6,007 bases of DNA from Pseudomonadota bacterium (lineage in GTDB: Bacteria; Pseudomonadota; Alphaproteobacteria; Sphingomonadales; SMXR01), in the NCBI GenBank assembly GCA_022571175.1, contig JACZYI010000119.1:1-6007 (forward strand), in the 5' to 3' direction. Under the pieces are notes generated by a model. It did not search any database, had not been told where the DNA came from, and saw nothing but the letters and a program-made list of their open reading frames with translations. Position 1 is the first letter of the stretch, and each line of letters begins with the position of its first letter. The translations under genes were made by a program, and so were the position numbers. Positions 1 to 6,007 of this stretch are shown piece by piece.

Positions 1-1
1 C

Positions 2-502
2 TTGATCGACACCCAGGCGTTGTCTGAGGCTGTCGCCGTCGCTGCCCGCATGGTGGATTTATCGGAGACCCTGATTATTGTTACCGCTGACCATTCGCAT
101 GTTATGAGTATTTCAGGCTACCCGGCTAAGGGCAATCCTATATTGGGGTTGGTTCAGGGTGTCGATGAACAGGGCAATCCTACCCATACGCCTTCACTGG
201 CAGAGGATGGCAAACCCTATACCACGCTCGGGTATTATAACGGCCCCGGAGCCATTGATGATGGTATAGAGGGTGGCAGGCCGGACTTGAGCATGGTGGA
301 CACCTCGGACCGGAATTTCCGGCAACAGGCGGTTGTACCTACAGCATCCGAGACCCATGGTGGTGATGATGTATCCCTTTATGCCATTGGGCCCTGGGCG
401 CATCTTTTCAGTGGTGTCATGGAGCAAAATACCATCTTCCATATTATGAAATATGCCATGGATCCGGTTGCTAACATGGCTGTGAGCGATGCCGGGAGAT
501 GA
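2..502 (+). CDS. Alkaline phosphatase, C-terminal part (5' end outside window)
   Basis: This is the C-terminal part (166 visible residues) of a PhoA-family alkaline phosphatase, a metal-dependent phosphomonoesterase that normally works in the periplasm. The reading frame is open at the left edge, so the TTG at base 2 is an internal Leu codon, not a start. Two family signatures are visible. TADHSH at residues 28-33 carries the Asp-His pair equivalent to E. coli PhoA Asp369/His370. ETHGGDDV at 117-124 carries the metal-binding His equivalent to His412. It is followed by the typical YAIGPWAHLFSGVMEQN stretch. The nucleophile Ser and the other metal ligands would lie upstream, outside the window. 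The TGA stop overlaps the next gene's ATG (ATGA at 499-502), suggesting one transcript with translational coupling. The family call is firm. Substrate range, and control by phosphate starvation, cannot be judged because the promoter is not visible. Confidence 0.93.
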   Translation: MIDTQALSEAVAVAARMVDLSETLIIVTADHSHVMSISGYPAKGNPILGLVQGVDEQGNPTHTPSLAEDGKPYTTLGYYNGPGAIDDGIEGGRPDLSMVDTSDRNFRQQAVVPTASETHGGDDVSLYAIGPWAHLFSGVMEQNTIFHIMKYAMDPVANMAVSDAGR

Positions 503-1281
503 TGAAGGCGACAAAAGCGATGAAGGCGATAGAGAATAATCTTGTGCGGCGCGCAGTTGCCTTGATTTTTCTTGTTCTTGCCGCTTCCTGCTCGCCGGGT
601 GAGTCGGAACTTGATCGCATCCTGAAGCTTCAGGCGGAGGCTACAGGCAGCCTGCCCCCTGGCACATTGATCACTCTCGAAGGCACCATCACCGAACCCG
701 GATGGGACGATCCGGTGGCGATCAGGTTTGAGGCCATGAAGCCGGGCATGGTGCGCCTGTCCCGGGGGTCTGGAGACAGCATCTTTCAGGAAGGCTACGA
801 CGGCTCGCGCGCCTGGGAACAGTTGGGCGCATCATCACGCGCTTCAGGCGCTGAGGGTTTGGCGGAAGAAGCCATTCGTCACATGGCAGAATGGTTGCTT
901 GGTATGCGCTCGCTTTTGGAGCTCAAGACAGATCGTGGCGCCAGCATCCAGTTGATTGACGAAGATTATTTATTTCCCGTGGATAAAGGCCTGATCGGAC
1001 TGCGCATAACACTCGCTGATGGTTTCATTGAGGATGTGTTTCTGGACCCCGAGAGCTATTTGATTGTCAAAAAACGTGTGAGCAAATCCCTGCGAATGTG
1101 GCTGGCAACGGAAAATTTCGACACTCATTTCCTGGATTTTCAGCAACATGGCCCCCTGATGATTGCCACGGTTCGGGAAGAGCATCGCTCCACCGATGAT
1201 GCGGTTGTTCAACGCACAGACCTGCAGGACATCACCTACACGCCCATGGCAGACAGCGCTTATTTTGCCATGCCCGAATAG
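499..1281 (+). CDS. Predicted outer-membrane lipoprotein, LolA/LolB-like
   Basis: I do not recognise a named gene. The protein has 260 residues from the first ATG. The N-terminus is a lipoprotein signal: basic residues (Arg17-Arg18), a hydrophobic stretch at about 19-29, and LAASC ending at Cys31. Ser at +2 predicts outer-membrane sorting by the Lol rule. The mature part is rich in predicted beta strands and looks like the LolA/LolB-type half-barrel seen in many outer-membrane lipoprotein-sorting-like proteins. Supporting landmarks are EGYDGSRAWEQ (98-108), LDPESYLIVKK (182-192), and a final strand ending in the AYFAMPE tail. This fold assignment is by pattern only. The start is ambiguous: ATG499, ATG502 and ATG520 are all in frame. 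GGGAG at 494-498 abuts ATG499, while GAAGG at 504-508 precedes ATG520, which would give a more usual 24-residue signal peptide. The start overlaps the alkaline phosphatase stop, so the two are probably co-transcribed. Its function is unknown; it could bind a lipid or other hydrophobic ligand. Confidence 0.82.
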   Translation: MMKATKAMKAIENNLVRRAVALIFLVLAASCSPGESELDRILKLQAEATGSLPPGTLITLEGTITEPGWDDPVAIRFEAMKPGMVRLSRGSGDSIFQEGYDGSRAWEQLGASSRASGAEGLAEEAIRHMAEWLLGMRSLLELKTDRGASIQLIDEDYLFPVDKGLIGLRITLADGFIEDVFLDPESYLIVKKRVSKSLRMWLATENFDTHFLDFQQHGPLMIATVREEHRSTDDAVVQRTDLQDITYTPMADSAYFAMPE

Positions 1282-1300
1282 ATTCCTCCCTTCCCACCCC

Positions 1301-1329
1301 TTGACTATCAGGATAGGCTCTCCAAATAT
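1301..1329 (+). promoter_or_regulatory. Possible sigma70-type promoter for the hydrolase-reductase pair
   Basis: In the 68-base gap before the serine hydrolase, TTGACT (1301-1306) matches five of six -35 positions. After a 17-base spacer lies AAATAT (1324-1329), a weak -10 that matches only three of six. The location is sensible, because this is the only gap ahead of the two-gene unit. The -10 element is poor, so this is a candidate only; transcription could equally read through from the phosphatase-lipoprotein unit. Confidence 0.3.
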
Positions 1330-1337
1330 TCATTAGC

Positions 1338-1344
1338 AGGGAGG
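1338..1344 (+). promoter_or_regulatory. Strong ribosome binding site for the serine hydrolase
   Basis: AGGGAGG ends five bases before the ATG at 1350 and is a good Shine-Dalgarno match. It fixes that ATG as the start rather than the in-frame Met4 at 1359. A complete signal peptide following directly from it supports the choice. Confidence 0.75.
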
Positions 1345-1349
1345 TACCA

Positions 1350-3380
1350 ATGAAACGCATGACAACAGCGGCAATGTCCGCGCTCTTTTCAATTTTTCTT
1401 TTAGGTTTTCAATACAGCCCAGCCTGGGCCCAAAGCGAGAATGAGCCCGTACCCATGGCAGCAGTGCCTGCGGCTGAAGTCAGTCCCTCTGAGGAAATTG
1501 CCCCGACCCGGGCAAATTTTTCCAACCGGGCCAGTACCGAAGCCTATATTGATGGCGTGATTCAAAGCCTGATGGCGGCTGATAATATCGCCGGGGTCTC
1601 ATTGGCCATCGTCAAGGATGGCGAGATTTTTATTTCCAAGGGCTATGGCTTTTCGAATCTGGAGGCGCGGACGCCTGTGGATTCAAGCAGCATGTTTCGT
1701 ATCGGATCTATTTCAAAGACTTTCGTCTGGACCGCCCTGATGCAACTGGTGGAAGAAGGACAGATCACCCTGGATGATCCGGTGAATGATCACCTGCCCG
1801 TCAATTTTCAGATACCCGATGGTGGTTATGATGAGCCCATCCGTATCTGGCATTTGATGTCCCATTCTCCCGGCTTTGAAGATGGTGGCATTGGCTATCT
1901 CTTTTCAAATTCAGCAGATCTAACCATGACGCTCGATGATTATTTACTGAATTATCGCCCGGATCGGGTTAGACCCGCGGGCGTAACCACATCCTATTCA
2001 AACTATGGCGCAGCACTGGCGGGCAAGATCGTGGCCCATGTCTCGGCCATGGGATTTGAGGATTATATGGATGCGCGCATATTTGCGCCCCTCGGCATGT
2101 CATCTTCCAGCTTTCGGGAACCTCTGGGTGATGATGCCCGTGACGGTCACCCCACATCTTTATCCGATGAATTGGCAGCCCGCATATCGAGCGGATTTGA
2201 GTGGAAAAAGGGCTGGTTCGAGGAAGGCGACTTTGAATGGATTACCAGTGTGGCACCAGCGGGCTCGGTTTCGTCCTCGGCGGATGATATGGCGCTCTTT
2301 ATGCTGGCTCACCTGGGGTTTGGCGCCAATGAAAATGGCCGCATGCTCTCGGAAGAGAGCCAGGCCACCATGCGCGAGCTGACCTTTTCCAACGCAGAAA
2401 GTATCAATGGTCTGGCCCATGGTTTTATACAATATACCATGCCGGGCGAATATGACGCCTGGGGCCATGGCGGCGATACCATCTATTTTCATTCCAACAT
2501 GATTATGGTGCCGGAACTTGACCTCGGCATTTATGTCTCCACCAATAGCATCGGTGGTGGCGGTATTCGGAACGGATTGCCAAATTTGATCGTAGAACAT
2601 TTTTTCACCGATGGCGCTCTCGCAAAATTAACGCCACCTGAGGATTTTGCCGAGCGCGGGCAACGATTTGCCGGAACCTATGAGATAAACCGGCGATCCT
2701 ATAGCAAGCTTGAAAGAATATTCGGCATCCCCGGCTCCTTCATGACGGTGAGTGTCGATGAAGAGGGCTATCTTCTGCTAACGGCTGGTCCCAACACCTC
2801 TCGCTGGGTTGAGACTGCGCCCCTGACCTTCCGCAATGTCAAAAACGGCAGCGTCATTGCCTTCCGCGAAGACGAGGATGGTACCATCACGCAATTTCTC
2901 ATTGCCTTTGGCATCATGGCCGGTGACCGGGTGGGCTTCTTCAGCGGCCCCAACTGGTTTTTCATGATTGTGGGGCTGGCGGTGCTCGGCTCGATTGGTG
3001 CCATCACCGGCAGCATTCTCCGGCGCAAGCGCGAGATAACACAGACCGTTTATGAAAAATATGGCTCCAGAATTATCGCCGCCAACGCCTTGACCTGGAT
3101 TTTGTTTTTCGTGCTTTTTGGCCTGGGCCTGGCACCACTGGCTGGTGGGCCCACGGCTCCTTTTGATCCTTTCCCCAGCACCCTGCTGTTTTTATCGCTC
3201 TGGGCGGCATTGATCGGGGCTTTACTCTCGCTTGCCGGAATGGCATCTCTCTATCCAGTCTGGCAGGCAAAAAGCTGGCCCTTATGGCGGCGTATTCGCC
3301 ATAGTGTGGTCGTTGTAGTCTTTTTTACCTTTGCTCTCACTCTCAATTACTGGAATCTGATCGGTTTCAAATATTTTTAG
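1350..3380 (+). CDS. Secreted beta-lactamase-family serine hydrolase with four C-terminal membrane helices
   Basis: This 676-residue protein belongs to the class C beta-lactamase/penicillin-binding-protein-like family (PF00144, peptidase S12-like). A Sec signal peptide covers residues 1-27 with a clean AWA|Q cleavage site, and a Pro/Ala/Glu-rich linker follows to about residue 60. The catalytic domain (about 61-425) has all three expected motifs. Ser120-Ile-Ser-Lys123 (SxxK) contains the nucleophile. Tyr216-Ser-Asn218 (YxN) is present. His373-Gly-Gly375 replaces the KTG box, as is common in esterase and peptidase members. A small beta-rich domain (about 437-530) resembles the C-terminal accessory domain of S12 enzymes. 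Four hydrophobic helices follow at about 537-557, 575-597, 611-634 and 652-673, so the catalytic part should sit in the periplasm, anchored in the inner membrane. The substrate is unknown: peptide, cell-wall fragment or ester are all possible, and antibiotic hydrolysis should not be assumed. The reductase gene begins 10 bases downstream, probably in the same operon. Confidence 0.93.
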   Translation: MKRMTTAAMSALFSIFLLGFQYSPAWAQSENEPVPMAAVPAAEVSPSEEIAPTRANFSNRASTEAYIDGVIQSLMAADNIAGVSLAIVKDGEIFISKGYGFSNLEARTPVDSSSMFRIGSISKTFVWTALMQLVEEGQITLDDPVNDHLPVNFQIPDGGYDEPIRIWHLMSHSPGFEDGGIGYLFSNSADLTMTLDDYLLNYRPDRVRPAGVTTSYSNYGAALAGKIVAHVSAMGFEDYMDARIFAPLGMSSSSFREPLGDDARDGHPTSLSDELAARISSGFEWKKGWFEEGDFEWITSVAPAGSVSSSADDMALFMLAHLGFGANENGRMLSEESQATMRELTFSNAESINGLAHGFIQYTMPGEYDAWGHGGDTIYFHSNMIMVPELDLGIYVSTNSIGGGGIRNGLPNLIVEHFFTDGALAKLTPPEDFAERGQRFAGTYEINRRSYSKLERIFGIPGSFMTVSVDEEGYLLLTAGPNTSRWVETAPLTFRNVKNGSVIAFREDEDGTITQFLIAFGIMAGDRVGFFSGPNWFFMIVGLAVLGSIGAITGSILRRKREITQTVYEKYGSRIIAANALTWILFFVLFGLGLAPLAGGPTAPFDPFPSTLLFLSLWAALIGALLSLAGMASLYPVWQAKSWPLWRRIRHSVVVVVFFTFALTLNYWNLIGFKYF

Positions 3381-3390
3381 GAAATGACTC

Positions 3391-4416
3391 ATGAAAGTTC
3401 TGAACCTGGTTAAAAATGATGATCCTGAAGCCCCGTCCAGCGCCCGGCTGGAATTGGTGGAAAAGGATATTCCGGAACCTGGTCCCGGTCAGGTTCTGAT
3501 CAGGATGGAGGCAGCGAGCTGCAACCCGTCAGACCTCTATTATATGCGGGGTGAATATGGTGTGCCGCCGGACTATGGCTTTGCCGCAGGTCTGGAAGGG
3601 GCTGGCATAGTGGTAAAGGCCGGTCGCGGGCTTATCGGCTGGCGGCTCAGGGGAAAGCGGGTTGCCTGTGTCCGTACTCGGGGCGGTGACGGAGTCTGGG
3701 CTGAATATTTTCTGACTGACGCTAAAAGCTGCCTGCCTATAAACAAAGCCATTCCGGCCGAGCAAGCGGCTACCTTCCTGGTTAACCCGATCACTGCTCT
3801 CGGCCTTTTGGAACGCGCCAGGGCTTTGGGCTCATCAGGTGTGATACAAAATGCCGCAGCCAGCCAGGTGGGACGCATGGTTATCAGACTGGCTAAAACC
3901 ATGACTATGCCGGTTATTTCTGTGGTCCGGCGAGAGGAGCAAAAGGAACTGCTGCTTGGAATTGGCGCGGCCCATGTGCTGGTGACCTCTGCCCCCAGCT
4001 ATGAAGAAGAGCTCAGAAACCTGGCAAAAGAATTGAAAATACAAGTGCTTCTGGATGCGGTGGCGGGCACCGAAACCGCGCGTACGCTCATGTGCATGCC
4101 CAACCGCTCCACGGCCATAGTCTATGGCGTGTTATCTCGCCAAGCCGATGACCCTTATGGGGGTAGTTACCCGGCCGGCAATATGATCTTTGCGGGCGCC
4201 AGGGTTGAAGGTTACTGGCTGGTGACCGACATGGCGCGCCTGGGGGCTCTAGGAATTCTAAAACGATCCCGCAAACTCCAGAAAATGTTTGCCGCAGGCG
4301 AGCTGAAAACCGCCATTCAAAGCCGCTCAAGCCTGGAAGACTACCCGGCAGCCATCGACCACTACGCCCAAAATATGAGCGCGGGCAAAGCCATATTGGT
4401 GTTCGATGATGGTTAG
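3391..4416 (+). CDS. Zinc-independent medium-chain dehydrogenase/reductase, 2-enoyl thioester reductase-like
   Basis: This 341-residue protein has full length for the MDR superfamily (GroES-like N-terminal domain, then a Rossmann NAD(P)H domain). The N-terminal domain shows the characteristic SCNPSDLYYMRGEYG (43-57) and GLEGAGIV (67-74). The nucleotide-binding turn is VIQNAAASQVGRMVIRLAK (151-169), the form typical of enoyl thioester reductases (MECR/Etr1-like) and their quinone-reductase relatives. Tyr56 in RGEYG aligns, from memory, with the catalytic Tyr of yeast-type Etr1, and VEGYWLVTD (272-280) matches the FWVT segment of that group. The Cys cluster that binds structural zinc is absent, so it is not a classical alcohol dehydrogenase. 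It probably reduces an activated double bond (enoyl thioester, enone or quinone) with NADPH in the cytosol; the true substrate is uncertain. AGGA at 3379-3382, overlapping the upstream stop codon, is a suitable ribosome binding site eight bases before the ATG. The 10-base gap implies co-transcription with the serine hydrolase. Its TAG overlaps the stop of the convergent methyltransferase gene. Confidence 0.9.
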   Translation: MKVLNLVKNDDPEAPSSARLELVEKDIPEPGPGQVLIRMEAASCNPSDLYYMRGEYGVPPDYGFAAGLEGAGIVVKAGRGLIGWRLRGKRVACVRTRGGDGVWAEYFLTDAKSCLPINKAIPAEQAATFLVNPITALGLLERARALGSSGVIQNAAASQVGRMVIRLAKTMTMPVISVVRREEQKELLLGIGAAHVLVTSAPSYEEELRNLAKELKIQVLLDAVAGTETARTLMCMPNRSTAIVYGVLSRQADDPYGGSYPAGNMIFAGARVEGYWLVTDMARLGALGILKRSRKLQKMFAAGELKTAIQSRSSLEDYPAAIDHYAQNMSAGKAILVFDDG

Positions 4417-5198
4417 CTCAGGGGCTTTCTGAACTTCAGCACAAAGCGATCGGTTTTCCCGCGAATGGCCGAGTCAAATACATTCAAGGAGCGATCATCA
4501 TCCGGATTGCGTAAAAATCCGGCACTCTCCACCAGTTCAAAACCAGACGCCAAAACCTGCTGAATGACAATTTGTTCGTCAATCCGGTGCACGGTGGTAC
4601 CACTATCGCTGCTGCTGCCAGCCACCGCAGAGTGATCAATAATGCCCAGAATACCGCCCGGCTTGAGGGCCGAGTAGAGCCTACCTAAAAAAGTTTGAGC
4701 ATCAATGGTCGGCCAGACATACCCTGATTCTTCGCTCGGAACCCAATAAATATCGTGGTAATTGAGGATATTCAATGCCAGATCAATGCTGTTTTCTGCC
4801 ATGGCAATGTCATTGGCTTCGGCAAGAAATGGCTCGGCATTGGGCAGACGATTGTCGGCAAAGCGGATAGTCAGTTCATCACCAAGAAAAGCCAGGGATG
4901 CCTGGTTATTGTGGGAAAAGACCTTGCCCTCTGGCCCGACAATCCGGCTCAGGAGTTCGGTGTAATAACCGCCACCGGCAAAAGTCTCGAGCACCATCAT
5001 GCCCGGTTCCATGGCAAAAAAGGCCAGCACGTCGCCCGGCTTCCGGTCCGCATCCCTTGTTTTATCGGCTTCGGGTCTGTCTGGGTTGCTCAATGCCATT
5101 TCAATCAGATCGCCCTCGTGATGATCCCCCATGGCCACCGGAATTACGAGTGCGGTGGCAAGGGTCGTTGCAGTCAATATTTGACATAATTTATTCAT
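4413..5198 (-). CDS. Exported SAM-dependent methyltransferase (COG4798-like)
   Basis: This 261-residue class I methyltransferase is preceded by a signal peptide. Residues 1-24 have Lys3, a hydrophobic core (about 7-22) and a likely cleavage after AMG24, leaving a mature N-terminus beginning DHHEGD. SAM-binding motif I is VLETFAGGGYYTELL (69-83), with Glu71 at the end of strand 1. The post-strand-4 landmark ALKPGG is at 177-182, followed by IIDHS. The conserved tail NPDDD (231-235) and KTDRFVLKFRKP (248-259) is shared with the neighbouring paralogue. At the end of strand 2, where many class I enzymes have an acidic residue that holds the ribose, this protein has SHNN (95-98). The pattern matches the predicted methyltransferases of COG4798, whose substrates are not known to me. 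The start is supported by AAGGA eight bases upstream and by the signal peptide beginning right there. It probably follows the upstream paralogue on a shared transcript, though the 131-base gap leaves room for its own promoter. Confidence 0.88.
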   Translation of the reverse strand: MNKLCQILTATTLATALVIPVAMGDHHEGDLIEMALSNPDRPEADKTRDADRKPGDVLAFFAMEPGMMVLETFAGGGYYTELLSRIVGPEGKVFSHNNQASLAFLGDELTIRFADNRLPNAEPFLAEANDIAMAENSIDLALNILNYHDIYWVPSEESGYVWPTIDAQTFLGRLYSALKPGGILGIIDHSAVAGSSSDSGTTVHRIDEQIVIQQVLASGFELVESAGFLRNPDDDRSLNVFDSAIRGKTDRFVLKFRKPLS

Positions 5199-5206
5199 GG
5201 GTTATG

Positions 5207-5211
5207 TCCTT
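5207..5211 (-). promoter_or_regulatory. Ribosome binding site for the exported methyltransferase
   Basis: Read on the minus strand this is AAGGA, eight bases before the ATG at 5198. It supports that ATG, and hence the signal peptide, as the true N-terminus. Confidence 0.65.
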
Positions 5212-5329
5212 CGCTGTTCGTGATTTCAAAACAATAGTGCCCCTGGAATTAGCCTCCAAAGACAATCAAATGCTACGATCCGGATTTTATTTTACTTTTA
5301 CGCAGCTTTGGTCGGCTGATATTTTATGA

Positions 5330-6007
5330 TTATTCAACAGGCTTACGGTATTTATGCACCAACCTCGTGGTCTTGCGGCTCAGGCCAGCCTCACGCCAGT
5401 AATTCTGCAAATCATCATCGGGATTTACATGAATTTCAGCGTTGCCCTCAAACACAAATCCGGCATCGGTAAAATCTGCAATTGCCATGGCTTCGGTCAC
5501 GCGATGCCAGGACGAGGCCTCTGCCCGGCTGGAGCCAACAGCGGCAGTATGCTCAATTACCGCCAGCACACCACCCGGTTTCAGGGCCGCATAAATATTT
5601 TCAAAGGCGGTCTTATGCTCTGCAGGAAGAACCTCGCCATCGTCTTCTGCATAAAACATATGATGATAAATCAGCACCAGCATGACCGCATCATAAGAAT
5701 TTTCTTCAAGCCCCAGATCCCCCCTGCCACCGATCAAGACCTCCACATTGCCCAGCTCTTCATAAAGAGGCCCGAGTGTTGGCTCCAGATTCTGCCAGCT
5801 CCGTTCGCTGTTGTGAGCGACCACGCTGCCACCGCCTTCGCCTACCAGGTTGGATAGAATGATAGTGTAATACCCCCCGCCCGAGGCAATATCCAGAACC
5901 CGCATGCCCGGCTCAAGGCCAAAAAATGACAGAACTTCAACCGGTTTTCTGGCATCATCCAGCATCACCTGATCGGCCGGTCTGTTTTCATTCTGAACTG
6001 CTCGTTC
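5330..6007 (-). CDS. SAM-dependent methyltransferase (COG4798-like), paralogue of its neighbour; N-terminus outside window
   Basis: 225 residues are visible of a second class I methyltransferase. The frame is open to the right edge. GTG at 5968 and ATG at 5965 could be mistaken for starts, but the 13 codons further upstream read ERAVQNENRPADQ. This aligns with EMALSNPDRPEADK in the paralogue at 4413-5198, so the real start lies beyond the window. Counting from the edge, motif I is VLDIASGGGYYT (37-48), with a canonical Asp39. The strand-2 end reads VAHNS, ALKPGG is at 141-146 followed by VIEHT, and HR plus NPDDD (195-199) and KTTRLVHKYRKP close the protein. The two proteins are clearly homologous along their whole length but well diverged, so the duplication is old or the copies were acquired separately. 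Whether this copy also carries a signal peptide cannot be seen. The substrate is unknown. Confidence 0.88.
   Translation of the reverse strand, partial: ERAVQNENRPADQVMLDDARKPVEVLSFFGLEPGMRVLDIASGGGYYTIILSNLVGEGGGSVVAHNSERSWQNLEPTLGPLYEELGNVEVLIGGRGDLGLEENSYDAVMLVLIYHHMFYAEDDGEVLPAEHKTAFENIYAALKPGGVLAVIEHTAAVGSSRAEASSWHRVTEAMAIADFTDAGFVFEGNAEIHVNPDDDLQNYWREAGLSRKTTRLVHKYRKPVE

Noticed and set aside
2160..2600. Open frame of 146 codons on the minus strand inside the serine hydrolase
   Set aside because: It is opposite the region encoding the catalytic domain, whose YxN-to-HGG segment is conserved. The minus-strand translation has no family signature.
1350..3380. Antibiotic-resistance beta-lactamase
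   Set aside because: The SxxK and YxN motifs are shared by many esterases and peptidases. HGG in place of KTG, the long C-terminus and the membrane helices argue against a dedicated AmpC-type enzyme.
4755..5189. Open frame of 144 codons on the plus strand opposite the exported methyltransferase
   Set aside because: It lies wholly antisense to a well-supported gene, its translation shows no recognisable motif, and it looks like a codon-bias shadow.
5231..5259. Minus-strand promoter candidate TTGGAG, 17 bases, TATTGT before the exported methyltransferase
   Set aside because: The spacing and position are right, but only three of six -35 and four of six -10 positions match, which is too weak in an AT-rich gap to list as a feature.
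5199..5329. Gap between the two methyltransferase genes, examined for a small gene, RNA or terminator
   Set aside because: It is AT-rich, and I found no stable stem followed by a T-run, no tRNA-like fold and no small open frame with a ribosome binding site on either strand.
5354..5857. Open frame of 167 codons on the plus strand opposite the right-hand methyltransferase
   Set aside because: It is antisense to conserved methyltransferase motifs and has no domain pattern or convincing ribosome binding site.

Overview
The window looks like chromosomal DNA of a Gram-negative bacterium. It encodes a predicted lipoprotein with a lipobox, several Sec-type signal peptides and a periplasmic-type alkaline phosphatase, and its base composition is moderate (about half G+C by eye). 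A proteobacterium, probably gamma- or alphaproteobacterial and environmental or marine, fits best, but the sequence alone does not fix the lineage. Gene density is high: the longest gap between genes is about 130 bases. There is no sign of rRNA, tRNA, CRISPR arrays, insertion sequences or phage genes.

Layout. Bases 2-502 (+) hold the C-terminal part of an alkaline phosphatase whose start lies left of the window. Its stop overlaps, in an ATGA arrangement, the start of a predicted lipoprotein with a LolA/LolB-like look (499-1281, +). After a 68-base gap with a possible promoter and a strong ribosome binding site comes a second plus-strand unit: a secreted beta-lactamase-family serine hydrolase with four C-terminal membrane helices (1350-3380), followed 10 bases later by a zinc-independent medium-chain reductase resembling 2-enoyl thioester reductases (3391-4416). 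On the minus strand, two paralogous class I SAM-dependent methyltransferases of the COG4798 type lie in tandem. The downstream one (4413-5198) is complete and has a signal peptide. The upstream one (5330-6007) continues off the right edge. The convergent reductase and methyltransferase genes share a four-base TTAG containing both stop codons.

How the genes fit together. Most products appear to be exported or envelope-associated: phosphatase, lipoprotein, membrane-anchored hydrolase and signal-peptide-bearing methyltransferase. The reductase is probably cytosolic. Nothing shows a single shared pathway. The most defensible reading is three short transcription units of envelope and small-molecule metabolism. 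The least understood items are the pair of methyltransferases, at least one apparently exported, and the hydrolase joined to a four-helix membrane module. I found no clear evidence of a wholly new multi-gene system.
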